Of a DNA stretch of 64,000 nt, positions 44,569-52,492 are shown piece after piece. The notes under the pieces are model-generated. The model was not told the DNA's origin. It saw nothing but the letters and a program-made list of their open reading frames with translations, and did not search any database. The DNA is taken from assembly GCF_017094525.1 (NCBI RefSeq), contig NZ_CP064788.1, positions 1,969,030 through 2,033,029 on the forward strand, read 5' to 3'. This stretch comes from Halapricum desulfuricans. Its GTDB lineage: Archaea > Halobacteriota > Halobacteria > Halobacteriales > Haloarculaceae. Every line of letters starts with the position of its first letter. Within the stretch, counting starts at the first letter, position 1. The translations under genes and the position numbers were made by a program.

Positions 44569-45843
44569 ATGGTCCGCTGGTCGAGCGTGCTCGCAGTCGT
44601 GTTCGTCCTCGTCGTCGGGACGGTCGCCGCTGTCGGTCTACCGACAGGTGCTGCGGCCGATCAGCGGTCTTCCGCTGCCGCGATCGATCAGCGACCCGCC
44701 GCAGCCGTCGAGCAGGCCGGCGCGCAATCACAGAACGGCGTCGAGACGGGGCTGCTCGCCTCGCCGGGCCAATTCACCAGCACGACGCACAGACTGACTG
44801 TCTACGCAAACGGGAGCGTCCGGTGGACGGACCGTCACACCAGACCGCTGGAGAACGACTCCGAAATCGACGCATACGAAGCGTATGCTGCCGATTTCAA
44901 TTCCAGAGAGACGGAACTGTACACGCAGTTTCGCCGAACGGCCGCTCAGTTGACCGCGACCGGCGCGGAGACGACAGGCAGGCCGATGAACGCGTCGCAC
45001 TTCAGCCGGCGTGCGTATGTCGCCGAAACCGGCGAGAGCGGGTTCACGCTTGGGACACAGGGCGTCGTCGAGATGTCGTTCATGTGGTCGAACTTCACCC
45101 AGCAGTCGGGCCGCCAGCTCCGGATCGGAGATCTCTTTACGAACGGGCTTTCGCTGGGTCCGGATCGGCGGCTCGTGGTCGAAACGTCGGACGACCTGCA
45201 GTTCGTCGAGGTCGATCCGGAGCCGGACAGTACGTCCGGCCCGAACGCCACTGCCAGTCAGACGGTCGCCTGGACCGGCGAACATGAGTTCAGCCCGTAT
45301 CGGCCGCTGATCAGGCTCGCCGTAGCGTCCGCGGACCTGACCGCCACCGAGACGCCAGGCGGCACTGACACATCCGATGGCGGGACGGACTCGCCCAGCG
45401 ACGGGACGCAGACACCCAGTGGAGCCGACGAGGAGAGAGGGCTCTTGCCGTGGCTTCCGATCGGTGTCGTCGTCCTGATCGTCACGGGTGGAGCCGGCGG
45501 CGTCTGGTATCTCGTTCGGCACAACTCCGTGCCGTCGTCCGAAACGACAGGGTCAGAGCAGCCGCAAGCAGGTCAGGCAACTGAGACCGAACCGATCGAG
45601 TCCGACGAGATTCTGTCGGACGACAACCGGGTGAAGTCGCTACTCGAGGATCACGGTGGCCGGATGCGCCAGTCCGAAATCGTCGAGGCGACGGGCTGGT
45701 CGAAATCGAAGGTGAGTATGCTGCTCTCAGACATGGAAGACGAAGACGAAATCACAAAGATACGAGTCGGCCGCGAGAATATCGTGAGCCTCCCCGGCCA
45801 CGAGCCGGACGCCGCCGGATCGCCGTTCGAAGACGACCAGTAG
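44569..45843 (+). CDS. Membrane-anchored wHTH regulator with exterior sensor domain
   Basis: A 424-residue protein. It has a Sec-type signal (VLAVVFVLVVGTVAAVGLPT), an exterior domain of about 230 residues (TTHRLTVYANGSVRWTDRHT; MSFMWSNFTQQSGRQLRIGD), a Thr/Gly/Ser-rich stalk, a transmembrane helix (LLPWLPIGVVVLIVTGG), and a cytoplasmic winged helix (VKSLLEDHGGRMRQSEIVEA then TGWSKSKVSMLLSDM). This is a one-component regulator of the DUF7345/DUF7343 type, sensing outside and binding DNA inside. The ATG at 44569 has a TATA-like ACTTAACT about 27-34 bp upstream. Confidence 0.82.
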   Translation: MVRWSSVLAVVFVLVVGTVAAVGLPTGAAADQRSSAAAIDQRPAAAVEQAGAQSQNGVETGLLASPGQFTSTTHRLTVYANGSVRWTDRHTRPLENDSEIDAYEAYAADFNSRETELYTQFRRTAAQLTATGAETTGRPMNASHFSRRAYVAETGESGFTLGTQGVVEMSFMWSNFTQQSGRQLRIGDLFTNGLSLGPDRRLVVETSDDLQFVEVDPEPDSTSGPNATASQTVAWTGEHEFSPYRPLIRLAVASADLTATETPGGTDTSDGGTDSPSDGTQTPSGADEERGLLPWLPIGVVVLIVTGGAGGVWYLVRHNSVPSSETTGSEQPQAGQATETEPIESDEILSDDNRVKSLLEDHGGRMRQSEIVEATGWSKSKVSMLLSDMEDEDEITKIRVGRENIVSLPGHEPDAAGSPFEDDQ

Positions 45844-45915
45844 GTCTGCGAACGATCGGCATACGGCGATCCGAAACGGAACGGTTTTACGTATCTCCCC
45901 GGTATGGTCGAATGC

Positions 45916-45990
45916 GCTCTGGTGGTGTAGTCCGGCCAATCATATTGCCCTCTCACGGCAATGACCAGGGTTCAAATCCCTGCCGGAGCA
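45916..45990 (+). tRNA. tRNA-Glu (anticodon CTC)
   Basis: A 75-base tRNA: acceptor GCTCTGG with CCGGAGC, anticodon stem TTGCC/GGCAA around loop CTCTCAC (anticodon CTC, reads GAG), T-loop TTCAAAT, discriminator A. A tyrosine recombinase begins 187 bp downstream on the same strand and the DNA turns AT-richer there, so this is the likely attachment site of the following island. I did not find the matching 3' tail further right in the window. Confidence 0.95.
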
Positions 45991-46176
45991 TCCTTCCCCT
46001 CTTCCTTCCGGCGATTTAGCCTGTGACCGATACAGAATTTGACCAATGTCACAGGGCAACTCGATTGGAACGAAATCCGGAACCAGCCGCAGTCTTGCGA
46101 TTGGTCGTATTGCTAGACCATATCGGTTCGAACGAATCACACATCTAGGAACTGTGATAAGTATGGAGGGGTAGCG

Positions 46177-47280
46177 ATGAGTCTCCCAAAGAGCATCACA
46201 GTTGTGACCGAACCAGCGAGAGAGTACCTCAATCAAAAGCAGTTATTGGATTATCGGTCGGAGCGCGAAGACTGCTTGTCGTGGCTCCTCGCATTCGGCA
46301 AGGATCCTGAAACTGCAGATGGATACGCTCTGGGGACAGTCAAACCACGAGCCTACCGGATGGACCAGTTCTACCGGTGGATCTGGGAACAAGAAGGCGG
46401 ATACACTGCACAGCTCTCTCATGATTACGCCGACGCGTGGATGCGTCATCTTGCCCAAGAAGATTACAGTAGCACACACCAGACAAACTGCCAAAAGGCA
46501 GTTAAGATGCTCTTCAAGTGGTGGAAACACGAACGTGGTGGCGGTCTTTGGGACCCGGAGATAACGTTCACGGGTGCCAATAGTACGAACCCCCAGGATT
46601 ATCTCACTCGTGATGAACGCACTCAAATTCGAAATGCGGCACTCGAATACGGGAGTATTCCCGAGTATTCGAACGTCACGCCTGCTGAACGGGACCGGTG
46701 GAAACAGTATTTAGCCCAACGGTTTGAGAAACCAAAGTCCGAGGTCACACCGAACGATTGGGATCGAGCAAACAGTTGGAAGATACCTTCTCTGGTCTGG
46801 GCTAGTATGGATGCGGGGCTACGGCCAGTTGAAGTAAAACGATCGACACTTAGTTGGGTTGACATTGACAATCGTGTGTTACGGATCCCGAAGGAAGACA
46901 GTGCTAAATCCAACGATGCGTGGATAGTTAGCCTCCGAGAACGAACAGCGAAGTTCCTTGATCGGTGGCTCGATGAACGAGAACAGTACACTCAGTACAC
47001 AGATTCAGAGTCAATTTGGCTTACGCGGGAGGGGAATCCGTACGAGTCTCAATCACTCCGGTATATTCTACACCGGTTGTGTGAGATCGCAGGGATCGAA
47101 ACGCAAAATCGTCAGATGAGCTGGTATGCAATGCGACATTCGGTAGGGACGTACATGACACGTGAAGAAGACCTGGCAGCCGCACAGACACAGCTCAGAC
47201 ACAAATCAGCTGAGACAACGATGAAATACGATCAAACGCCAATTGAAGACCGGCGAGATGCCCTTGACCGAATGGGGTGA
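46177..47280 (+). CDS. Tyrosine recombinase (integrase) next to tRNA-Glu
   Basis: A 367-residue integrase. The N-terminal core-binding region (YLNQKQLLDYRSEREDCLSW onward) is followed by the catalytic domain: R216 in DAGLRPVEV, a Lys in IPKEDSAKSN, R320 in SWYAMRHSVGTYM, a late LRHKS box, and nucleophile Y351 in TTMKYDQTP. The usual His of the H-x-x-R box is Tyr here (Y317). GGAGGGG at 46164-46170 is a Shine-Dalgarno-like site. Position and direction beside tRNA-Glu are typical of an island integrase. It is a distant relative of the recombinase at 49557 (shared SNVTPAERDRWKQYLAQRFE-like block). Confidence 0.88.
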   Translation: MSLPKSITVVTEPAREYLNQKQLLDYRSEREDCLSWLLAFGKDPETADGYALGTVKPRAYRMDQFYRWIWEQEGGYTAQLSHDYADAWMRHLAQEDYSSTHQTNCQKAVKMLFKWWKHERGGGLWDPEITFTGANSTNPQDYLTRDERTQIRNAALEYGSIPEYSNVTPAERDRWKQYLAQRFEKPKSEVTPNDWDRANSWKIPSLVWASMDAGLRPVEVKRSTLSWVDIDNRVLRIPKEDSAKSNDAWIVSLRERTAKFLDRWLDEREQYTQYTDSESIWLTREGNPYESQSLRYILHRLCEIAGIETQNRQMSWYAMRHSVGTYMTREEDLAAAQTQLRHKSAETTMKYDQTPIEDRRDALDRMG

Positions 47281-47473
47281 TCAAGCCCTAGTCTACAATT
47301 TCTTGACGTACTCTGGCAGTGGTTGAGTCAGTCAGTACTGATAGGAGTTGATGTAAGTCTTCAGACTTTCCAACGTAGCGGATTACAGATGTGTTGAAAT
47401 CGGCGTGCAAGATATAGAGCGTAAGTTCATCAGCGGGGTATATGTATCTGGGCTCTAAAATACATTAGAAAGA

Positions 47474-48052
47474 ATGGAGAATCGCAGTGTTTCACCGGTT
47501 ATTTCGGTAACACTCATGGTAGCAGTTGTGGTTATATTAGCAGCAGTTCTGTCTGTGATTGTTCTTGATTTCAGTGAGGATCTTGACGACCCTGCGCCGA
47601 ATATCGCGGAAACAACCGGCGAATTTGAAGCTGGGGGTAACAGTGACGAACAAAACGTTCGGATTACCCATATCGCAGGCGACAAAGTGGATGTAGAAGA
47701 AATAGAAATCATCGTTCGAGTATCCCGGCCTAATACAGACAATATTGAGGTACGTCTGATTGATCTTCCCGGTGATGGATATTTTTCTTATACATTGGCC
47801 GATGAGAATATTTTGGGGGAAGACGACCTGATTGATCAAGGACCTGATGGGACCTCACGGATAATCGTTGTCGATGACTCGAATGTATGGACTGCGGGAG
47901 ACACAATTCAATTTCGAATAGCAGTACAAGAAGCCGACTTCCGTGATCCACCGGACCTTGACCCCTCGAACCCAAGAGCTGACGAACTTGAAGTACTCGT
48001 CATTCATACGGAGTCGAACTCAATCCTCACAGAATACACGTTCAATCCGTAG
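47474..48052 (+). CDS. Archaeal type IV pilin (DUF1628-type N-terminus)
   Basis: A 192-residue protein, MENRSVSPVISVTLMVAVVV onward. The short charged leader, R-S-V-S-P-V-I-S processing region and hydrophobic helix are the signature of archaeal type IV pilins cut by PibD. The mature part is acidic and beta-rich (VRITHIAGDKVDVEEIEIIV; WTAGDTIQFRIAVQEADF). It is located in the AT-rich accessory region, away from pilus-assembly genes, and is probably cargo of the island. The TATA-like GTATATGTAT near 47440 is compatible with its start. Confidence 0.82.
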   Translation: MENRSVSPVISVTLMVAVVVILAAVLSVIVLDFSEDLDDPAPNIAETTGEFEAGGNSDEQNVRITHIAGDKVDVEEIEIIVRVSRPNTDNIEVRLIDLPGDGYFSYTLADENILGEDDLIDQGPDGTSRIIVVDDSNVWTAGDTIQFRIAVQEADFRDPPDLDPSNPRADELEVLVIHTESNSILTEYTFNP

Positions 48053-48186
48053 TAGTAGTGCGACATTCGCGCACTCCATCTTGCACACCGTTTCTGACAG
48101 ATTCTGAGTAGGTTTGCTACAAAACTATGGATTGCTCCGCTAATCCCTATGATTTTAGCCGTCTTTGGAGCTGTATTGGGGCATCA

Positions 48187-49386
48187 TTAGGAATCGTCGG
48201 GATTAATTTCCTGGCGGAGCTTTTCGATTAGCATACGTCTGTCTTCGTCTACCTGGTTAGGATCTAAACCGTATTCATAGACCCATTCGAGAGGTGACTC
48301 GCGTTCGTGGAGAGGGGTCTCTGTCTGGAAGGCATCGGATTCGAACAGCAACTCCCCGACAACAGTACCATACGTCGTCATCTTCCACCCGCCTTGGTCA
48401 CCTTCGACAATTGGGTACGTCGTCCAGAGTTCTTTCCCCTCTGTCTGTGATAACCGATCGAGAACGCCGGTTGCTAACCCCGACGCACTAGAAGAATACC
48501 CAGCTTTTTCTGCAACTCTTTGAGACTTTGGCGAATCCAATTCCCAGACTGGTTTGAGCATCTCCATAGCCTCTACCTTAGAGGTGGAGAAGCCCTTTTC
48601 GTCGATTGACTCTGCGTCAGCAATCACATTTTGATAGATATCATCTACGAGTTTGAGACGCGAGTACTCAATCTCAGCCTTAATAAACTCTTGAACAGTT
48701 TCTTTTGTTACGGGATGACCGCGTTCTTGGAGACGGCCCCGAATCTTTGAGACTAGCGTATCAGTAGGCGTTATACTATGGTCTTCTAGCTCGGTTCTAA
48801 CCACATCTCGCCTTTGCTCATGCTGTCGAAGAAGGAAGTCAACCCCTGATTGTTCACGCTGCGAAAGATGATATCGTGCGGTACTTCGATCTTGAATTGT
48901 ATCGATAAGACTCTCAAGGGCCTCCGCCTCCATATCTTCTTTACCGGGTTTTCCCCCAACAAAGCCAAGAATGACGCCCCAGAGGAAATCCGTCCAGTCC
49001 GGATCACCTTTCGCAGTCTGATAGAGGACGTTCATCACACTCCCAATTTCGAAACCAAATTGTACGTCAGAATTGACGCTCTCTGGGCGTGTGAAGAAGA
49101 AGTCACTGGGCTGATGAGTTCCTGTAGCGCGCCCTTTAATATTCCTAATATTTTCCCACTTTGTTGCTTGAAGATAGTTTCCATAGGCAAGGAGCGCAAT
49201 ATCGTCAATCACATCTTGAATTCGGGTGGGCAGTTTCTCGGCCTTCTGTCGAATAGACTCTGTCGGCGAACTTGTGTCATCATAGGGTGAATCTCCGGTT
49301 GCGATGAACGCACGCTGCCCGCCATGCAAAACATAGTCGGGAGGACTGTATCCACCGTCCACATTCCAGGGATCTTCGAACGTCAT
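48187..49386 (-). CDS. Hypothetical protein with C-terminal winged-helix-like region
   Basis: A 399-residue acidic protein, family not recognised. The N-terminal part (residues 1-130) has no motif I know; FLWGVILGFVGGKPGKEDME is the only hydrophobic stretch. The middle (about 150-290) is helical and charged. The last 100 residues look like a winged helix: SPKSQRVAEKAGYSSSASGL, TGVLDRLSQ, then TYPIVEGDQGGWKMTTYGTV. It is divergent from the recombinase cassette at 49557 and shares a 170-bp promoter region with it, so it could be the cassette's regulator. That role is inference from position. Confidence 0.6.
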   Translation of the reverse strand: MTFEDPWNVDGGYSPPDYVLHGGQRAFIATGDSPYDDTSSPTESIRQKAEKLPTRIQDVIDDIALLAYGNYLQATKWENIRNIKGRATGTHQPSDFFFTRPESVNSDVQFGFEIGSVMNVLYQTAKGDPDWTDFLWGVILGFVGGKPGKEDMEAEALESLIDTIQDRSTARYHLSQREQSGVDFLLRQHEQRRDVVRTELEDHSITPTDTLVSKIRGRLQERGHPVTKETVQEFIKAEIEYSRLKLVDDIYQNVIADAESIDEKGFSTSKVEAMEMLKPVWELDSPKSQRVAEKAGYSSSASGLATGVLDRLSQTEGKELWTTYPIVEGDQGGWKMTTYGTVVGELLFESDAFQTETPLHERESPLEWVYEYGLDPNQVDEDRRMLIEKLRQEINPDDS

Positions 49387-49435
49387 TCTCGTTACCCCTG
49401 TTATAAGTGCTGGTAAATACTGGTTTTGGTAGAAA

Positions 49436-49507
49436 ACCCCACTATATAAACGAAATTAAAAATCCGTTGCCGTAACTGGGGACCCCCCTATATAAAAGAA
49501 GCATAAA
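49436..49507 (+). promoter_or_regulatory. Duplicated TATA promoter region of the recombinase-clamp cassette
   Basis: Two similar units, ACCCC-A-CTATATAAACGAA (49436-49454) and ACCCC-C-CTATATAAAAGAA (49482-49500), lie 46 bp apart, each followed by TAAA. The second TATA is about 60 bp before the ATG at 49557. TTGGTTTTC-like sequences flank both. They may be tandem promoters or binding sites. The reverse complement of the first TATA (TTTATATAGT) could also serve the divergent gene. Confidence 0.5.
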
Positions 49508-49556
49508 CCGGTTTTGGCGATTTGAACATGACGGGTAGCCACCCAAGCCAAGCCCG

Positions 49557-50702
49557 ATGAGCGCTGATCGAGACACAGACTGCGACGTCGAATATCTGGG
49601 AGAGGAGAGCCTGTCCGCACTGAATTTTCAGCAAAAGATTCTCTACCAGGACTTCTGGGAATCTTTCCTGTCGTTTTTGCGAGAGAAAGGCAAGAACCCA
49701 GATCGATTCATCGGCTATGAAGAATCGAATATCCGACCAACTGCTCGTCGCGTGCATCAGGTTTATCAATACTACTGGAAGAACGAGCGAATAATTTTAG
49801 AACTCACTCCCGAACTCGCTGACCACTACATCGAGAATCTCGATAAAGCTGACATCACGACGAACGCAGGAGATGAGTACAGCGAGGGGGGGAAGCGAAA
49901 ATTCGCGAACTCGCTTGAGGCGTACTTCAGATACAAAGGCACTGACTGGAACCCCCCGATCACGTTCGGAAGTGATGAACCCTCATTCGATTCGGACCCG
50001 TTCACGCGTCAAGAGCGCGAATTGTTGTTGAACACGGCCTTGGACTACAAATCCCCGCCATCGTACGCGAACGTATCACCGGAAGAGCGAGACCGATGGA
50101 ATGCTCATATCGCCCAGTACTTAGGGAAGCCGAAAGACGAGGTGTCACCGAAAGACTGGGAAGAATTGCAGCGTACCTGGAAGTTTGCGTCGATCATCTC
50201 GACTGCGTTGGATGCTGGGACGCGAGCAAAGTTAATAGAGCGATTGGAGAAAGTGCATCTCGACCTGGAAAACGACCGAATCATCATCCCAGCGGAAATC
50301 GCTGTCAAAAACGACCGGAAGTGGACAATCGAGTTATCAACCCGGTCTTGTCGTATACTGAAGCGGTGGCTTGTCGAGCGGTCGAATAAACCGCGGTACG
50401 ATGACACCGACGCCCTGTGGCTCAATCGGAAGGGAAACCGTTACGACTCGAATAATCTCAACACCCTCCTTAGTAACCTGATGGAGGACGGTGGGATTGA
50501 GGAGACTGGACGTACTCTGACGTGGCACAGTATCCGGCACAGCACCGGGATGTATGTTTACGATCGGGAGCGCGATTTGGGGATCGTCGCGGAAATTTTG
50601 CGGCAAGCCAGCTTAGAATCAGCCAAAAAATATGCGCATCCCACTCCGGAGGCAAAGAGAGATGTCGTCGAGGGTATCCAGGGGGGGACTCTCTCGCTAT
50701 GA
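49557..50702 (+). CDS. Tyrosine recombinase, first gene of the recombinase-DDE-clamp cassette
   Basis: A 381-residue site-specific recombinase. N-terminal SAM-like domain: FQQKILYQDFWESFLSFLRE to about residue 125. Catalytic domain: R223 in DAGTRAKLI, a Lys in EIAVKNDRKW, H324-S-I-R327 in TLTWHSIRHSTGMYV, a late ILRQAS box, and Y359 in SAKKYAHPTPE. All catalytic positions are therefore filled, although the canonical H/W box (LRHxS) reads LRQAS. It ends with TGA at 50700-50702, overlapping the next ATG. Shared blocks with the integrase at 46177 (YANVSPEERDRWNAHIAQYL versus YSNVTPAERDRWKQYLAQRF) show common ancestry. Confidence 0.87.
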   Translation: MSADRDTDCDVEYLGEESLSALNFQQKILYQDFWESFLSFLREKGKNPDRFIGYEESNIRPTARRVHQVYQYYWKNERIILELTPELADHYIENLDKADITTNAGDEYSEGGKRKFANSLEAYFRYKGTDWNPPITFGSDEPSFDSDPFTRQERELLLNTALDYKSPPSYANVSPEERDRWNAHIAQYLGKPKDEVSPKDWEELQRTWKFASIISTALDAGTRAKLIERLEKVHLDLENDRIIIPAEIAVKNDRKWTIELSTRSCRILKRWLVERSNKPRYDDTDALWLNRKGNRYDSNNLNTLLSNLMEDGGIEETGRTLTWHSIRHSTGMYVYDRERDLGIVAEILRQASLESAKKYAHPTPEAKRDVVEGIQGGTLSL

Positions 50703-52492
50703 CCATTACTACTGGTGTTGAGGCAGACAAACACGATCCCTTCGTATCTCGGTTGCCAGTAGATCGTGATCAAACTCAATCGATTGATCTGCTATACAAC
50801 GTTCAAAATCTGATAGATATCCATCAAATACAGAGAGCCAATGGTAGTAAGATTGGTATTAACTACCCTGTAGAGAATGCTGAGAGTCTTGGCAACCTCA
50901 AATATATCGAGTCACAATTTGCCGCCGCGAACGCAATCAATGATCTTGATCCTGATCTCGTGGATACCACAATACTACGTGCAATGCCGGACTGTCTCGC
51001 TGAAGAAGGAGTCGTCCTCCCTGATGATCCCACCCTTGCTGCGAGAGTGAAAGCACTAATCTTTAAGGAAGCTCGTGGGATGCAATCCCGAAGAGATCTA
51101 TTAGAATACTTAGACAGTCACTTAGAGACTGCTAAGTCACTCGGGCTCTGTATTGATCCGATCAAAAGTGAGAGTACCTACTCTAGGGCAGCTCAAGAAT
51201 GGAGGATGGATCGGCAGTCCGTCCAAGACGCCATATCAAGACTACAACATTTCCTGTTCAGAAACGGATATATACTCAATTGGGAATCAGAAATGTACAC
51301 TGAGAATCAACCGATTCCGCATAGCTCACAACTCCCAGATGCACTTTACTGTCAAGGTATGGTGAACTATACTGATCTATTACTTCGCCGATTAGGTGGC
51401 ATCTCATTTAAACGTGGAACCGGAAATAAGTATAGCCCGCGTGAAATTATTGGTTCCTTGGCCCAACTGGCACTCCACGAGAATCCAACGAAAGCACGCC
51501 AACTTTCGAAATGGCATTATGAATCCGATCTCATCACAATGAGTAGAGTAAAACAAATAATATCTAATAATTTTTATAGAAATAATATTATGCTTGCTAA
51601 GTCTAGTATTGAAAGTCTCGATAAGACATTGCATCAGATATTATTCAAATTTGCCAACAATTTAGGATTGTATCAGCAACCTATTGATATCGCCCTTGAT
51701 CCGACTTGGGTACCAGTTACCGATAACGTGGAAGACACTCCAGGAGCGATCAAAAATCCCACAATTGCTGACGATGCGGAAGGAGGGTTTACTTATCCAA
51801 TGGCAGTTTCGGTTACGCCAATGTCTTCCTTCTCATTAGGTGTGAAATTTGTCACCGATAAATCCCAGTATCATAATGCCTTTCGACAATTGCTGTCAAG
51901 AATAAAAGATTTCTGCGATATCGGATGGATTTTTGCAGATAGAGAGTTTGACAGCGCAAATATGATTAGTTTACTTCGATCTGCAGCAGATAAGAAATGG
52001 ATAATCCGAGTCAGAGAGCATAATAAAGTGATCACTCCGGGCGTATCTCGATCGCTGGAAAAAAACGGTAAAGCACAAGTATCGATCGGGAACCATAATA
52101 TAAACGTATTCTCAAAAGAGTTCCAGAAACCCAAGTATCCCTTTTTAGAAGAGGGCGAAAATATGATTCTTTTGAGTGATATGCCAATTGAAGATACGAA
52201 TCCCTCTTTACTAGTTAAAAAGTTTTTCAATAGATGGGGTGTTGAAACGTATATTCGGGAGATAAAGCATGATTTCTCTCCGAAAGTAAATCAAGAACAA
52301 GCGCCGATAAACCAATTTATGTTCACGATAGCGAGTGTCTTTTATAATATTTGGAGGATTATTAACCAGTCAACTTCTCCAATATACGGGTTGCCACTCC
52401 AACCTCGTTATTATGATGTGCTCAAGTCAATTGTACAATCAACGTTCGCAAGTCGTCACCAGATCCAGTCAGATATCGATAAGTTCGTATGA
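50699..52492 (+). CDS. Large DDE-transposase-like protein, second gene of the cassette
   Basis: A 597-residue protein; the ATG at 50699 overlaps the recombinase stop (ATGA). The C-terminal half has an RNase H-like DDE core: D334 in DIALDPTWVPVTD, D414 in GWIFADREFDSANMISLLR, and E516 in RWGVETYIREIKHDF, followed by FMFTIASVFYNIWRIIN, the usual helix of IS4-like transposases. The N-terminal 330 residues are unusual: SRAAQEWRMDRQSVQDAISR looks like an HTH, and the rest is helical and unmatched. Typical IS4-like enzymes are 300-450 residues. I see no terminal inverted repeats flanking this gene alone. Confidence 0.75.
   Translation: MTITTGVEADKHDPFVSRLPVDRDQTQSIDLLYNVQNLIDIHQIQRANGSKIGINYPVENAESLGNLKYIESQFAAANAINDLDPDLVDTTILRAMPDCLAEEGVVLPDDPTLAARVKALIFKEARGMQSRRDLLEYLDSHLETAKSLGLCIDPIKSESTYSRAAQEWRMDRQSVQDAISRLQHFLFRNGYILNWESEMYTENQPIPHSSQLPDALYCQGMVNYTDLLLRRLGGISFKRGTGNKYSPREIIGSLAQLALHENPTKARQLSKWHYESDLITMSRVKQIISNNFYRNNIMLAKSSIESLDKTLHQILFKFANNLGLYQQPIDIALDPTWVPVTDNVEDTPGAIKNPTIADDAEGGFTYPMAVSVTPMSSFSLGVKFVTDKSQYHNAFRQLLSRIKDFCDIGWIFADREFDSANMISLLRSAADKKWIIRVREHNKVITPGVSRSLEKNGKAQVSIGNHNINVFSKEFQKPKYPFLEEGENMILLSDMPIEDTNPSLLVKKFFNRWGVETYIREIKHDFSPKVNQEQAPINQFMFTIASVFYNIWRIINQSTSPIYGLPLQPRYYDVLKSIVQSTFASRHQIQSDIDKFV

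Noticed and set aside
42494-44731. A 745-codon open frame antisense to the GlcD-GlcF-like gene
   Set aside because: Same shadow effect; the sense strand has all FAD and Fe-S motifs.
49557-52492. PIP-box (clamp-binding) motif in the recombinase or the DDE protein
   Set aside because: Only partial matches such as QKILYQDF were seen; none fits the full pattern, so no binding site is claimed.
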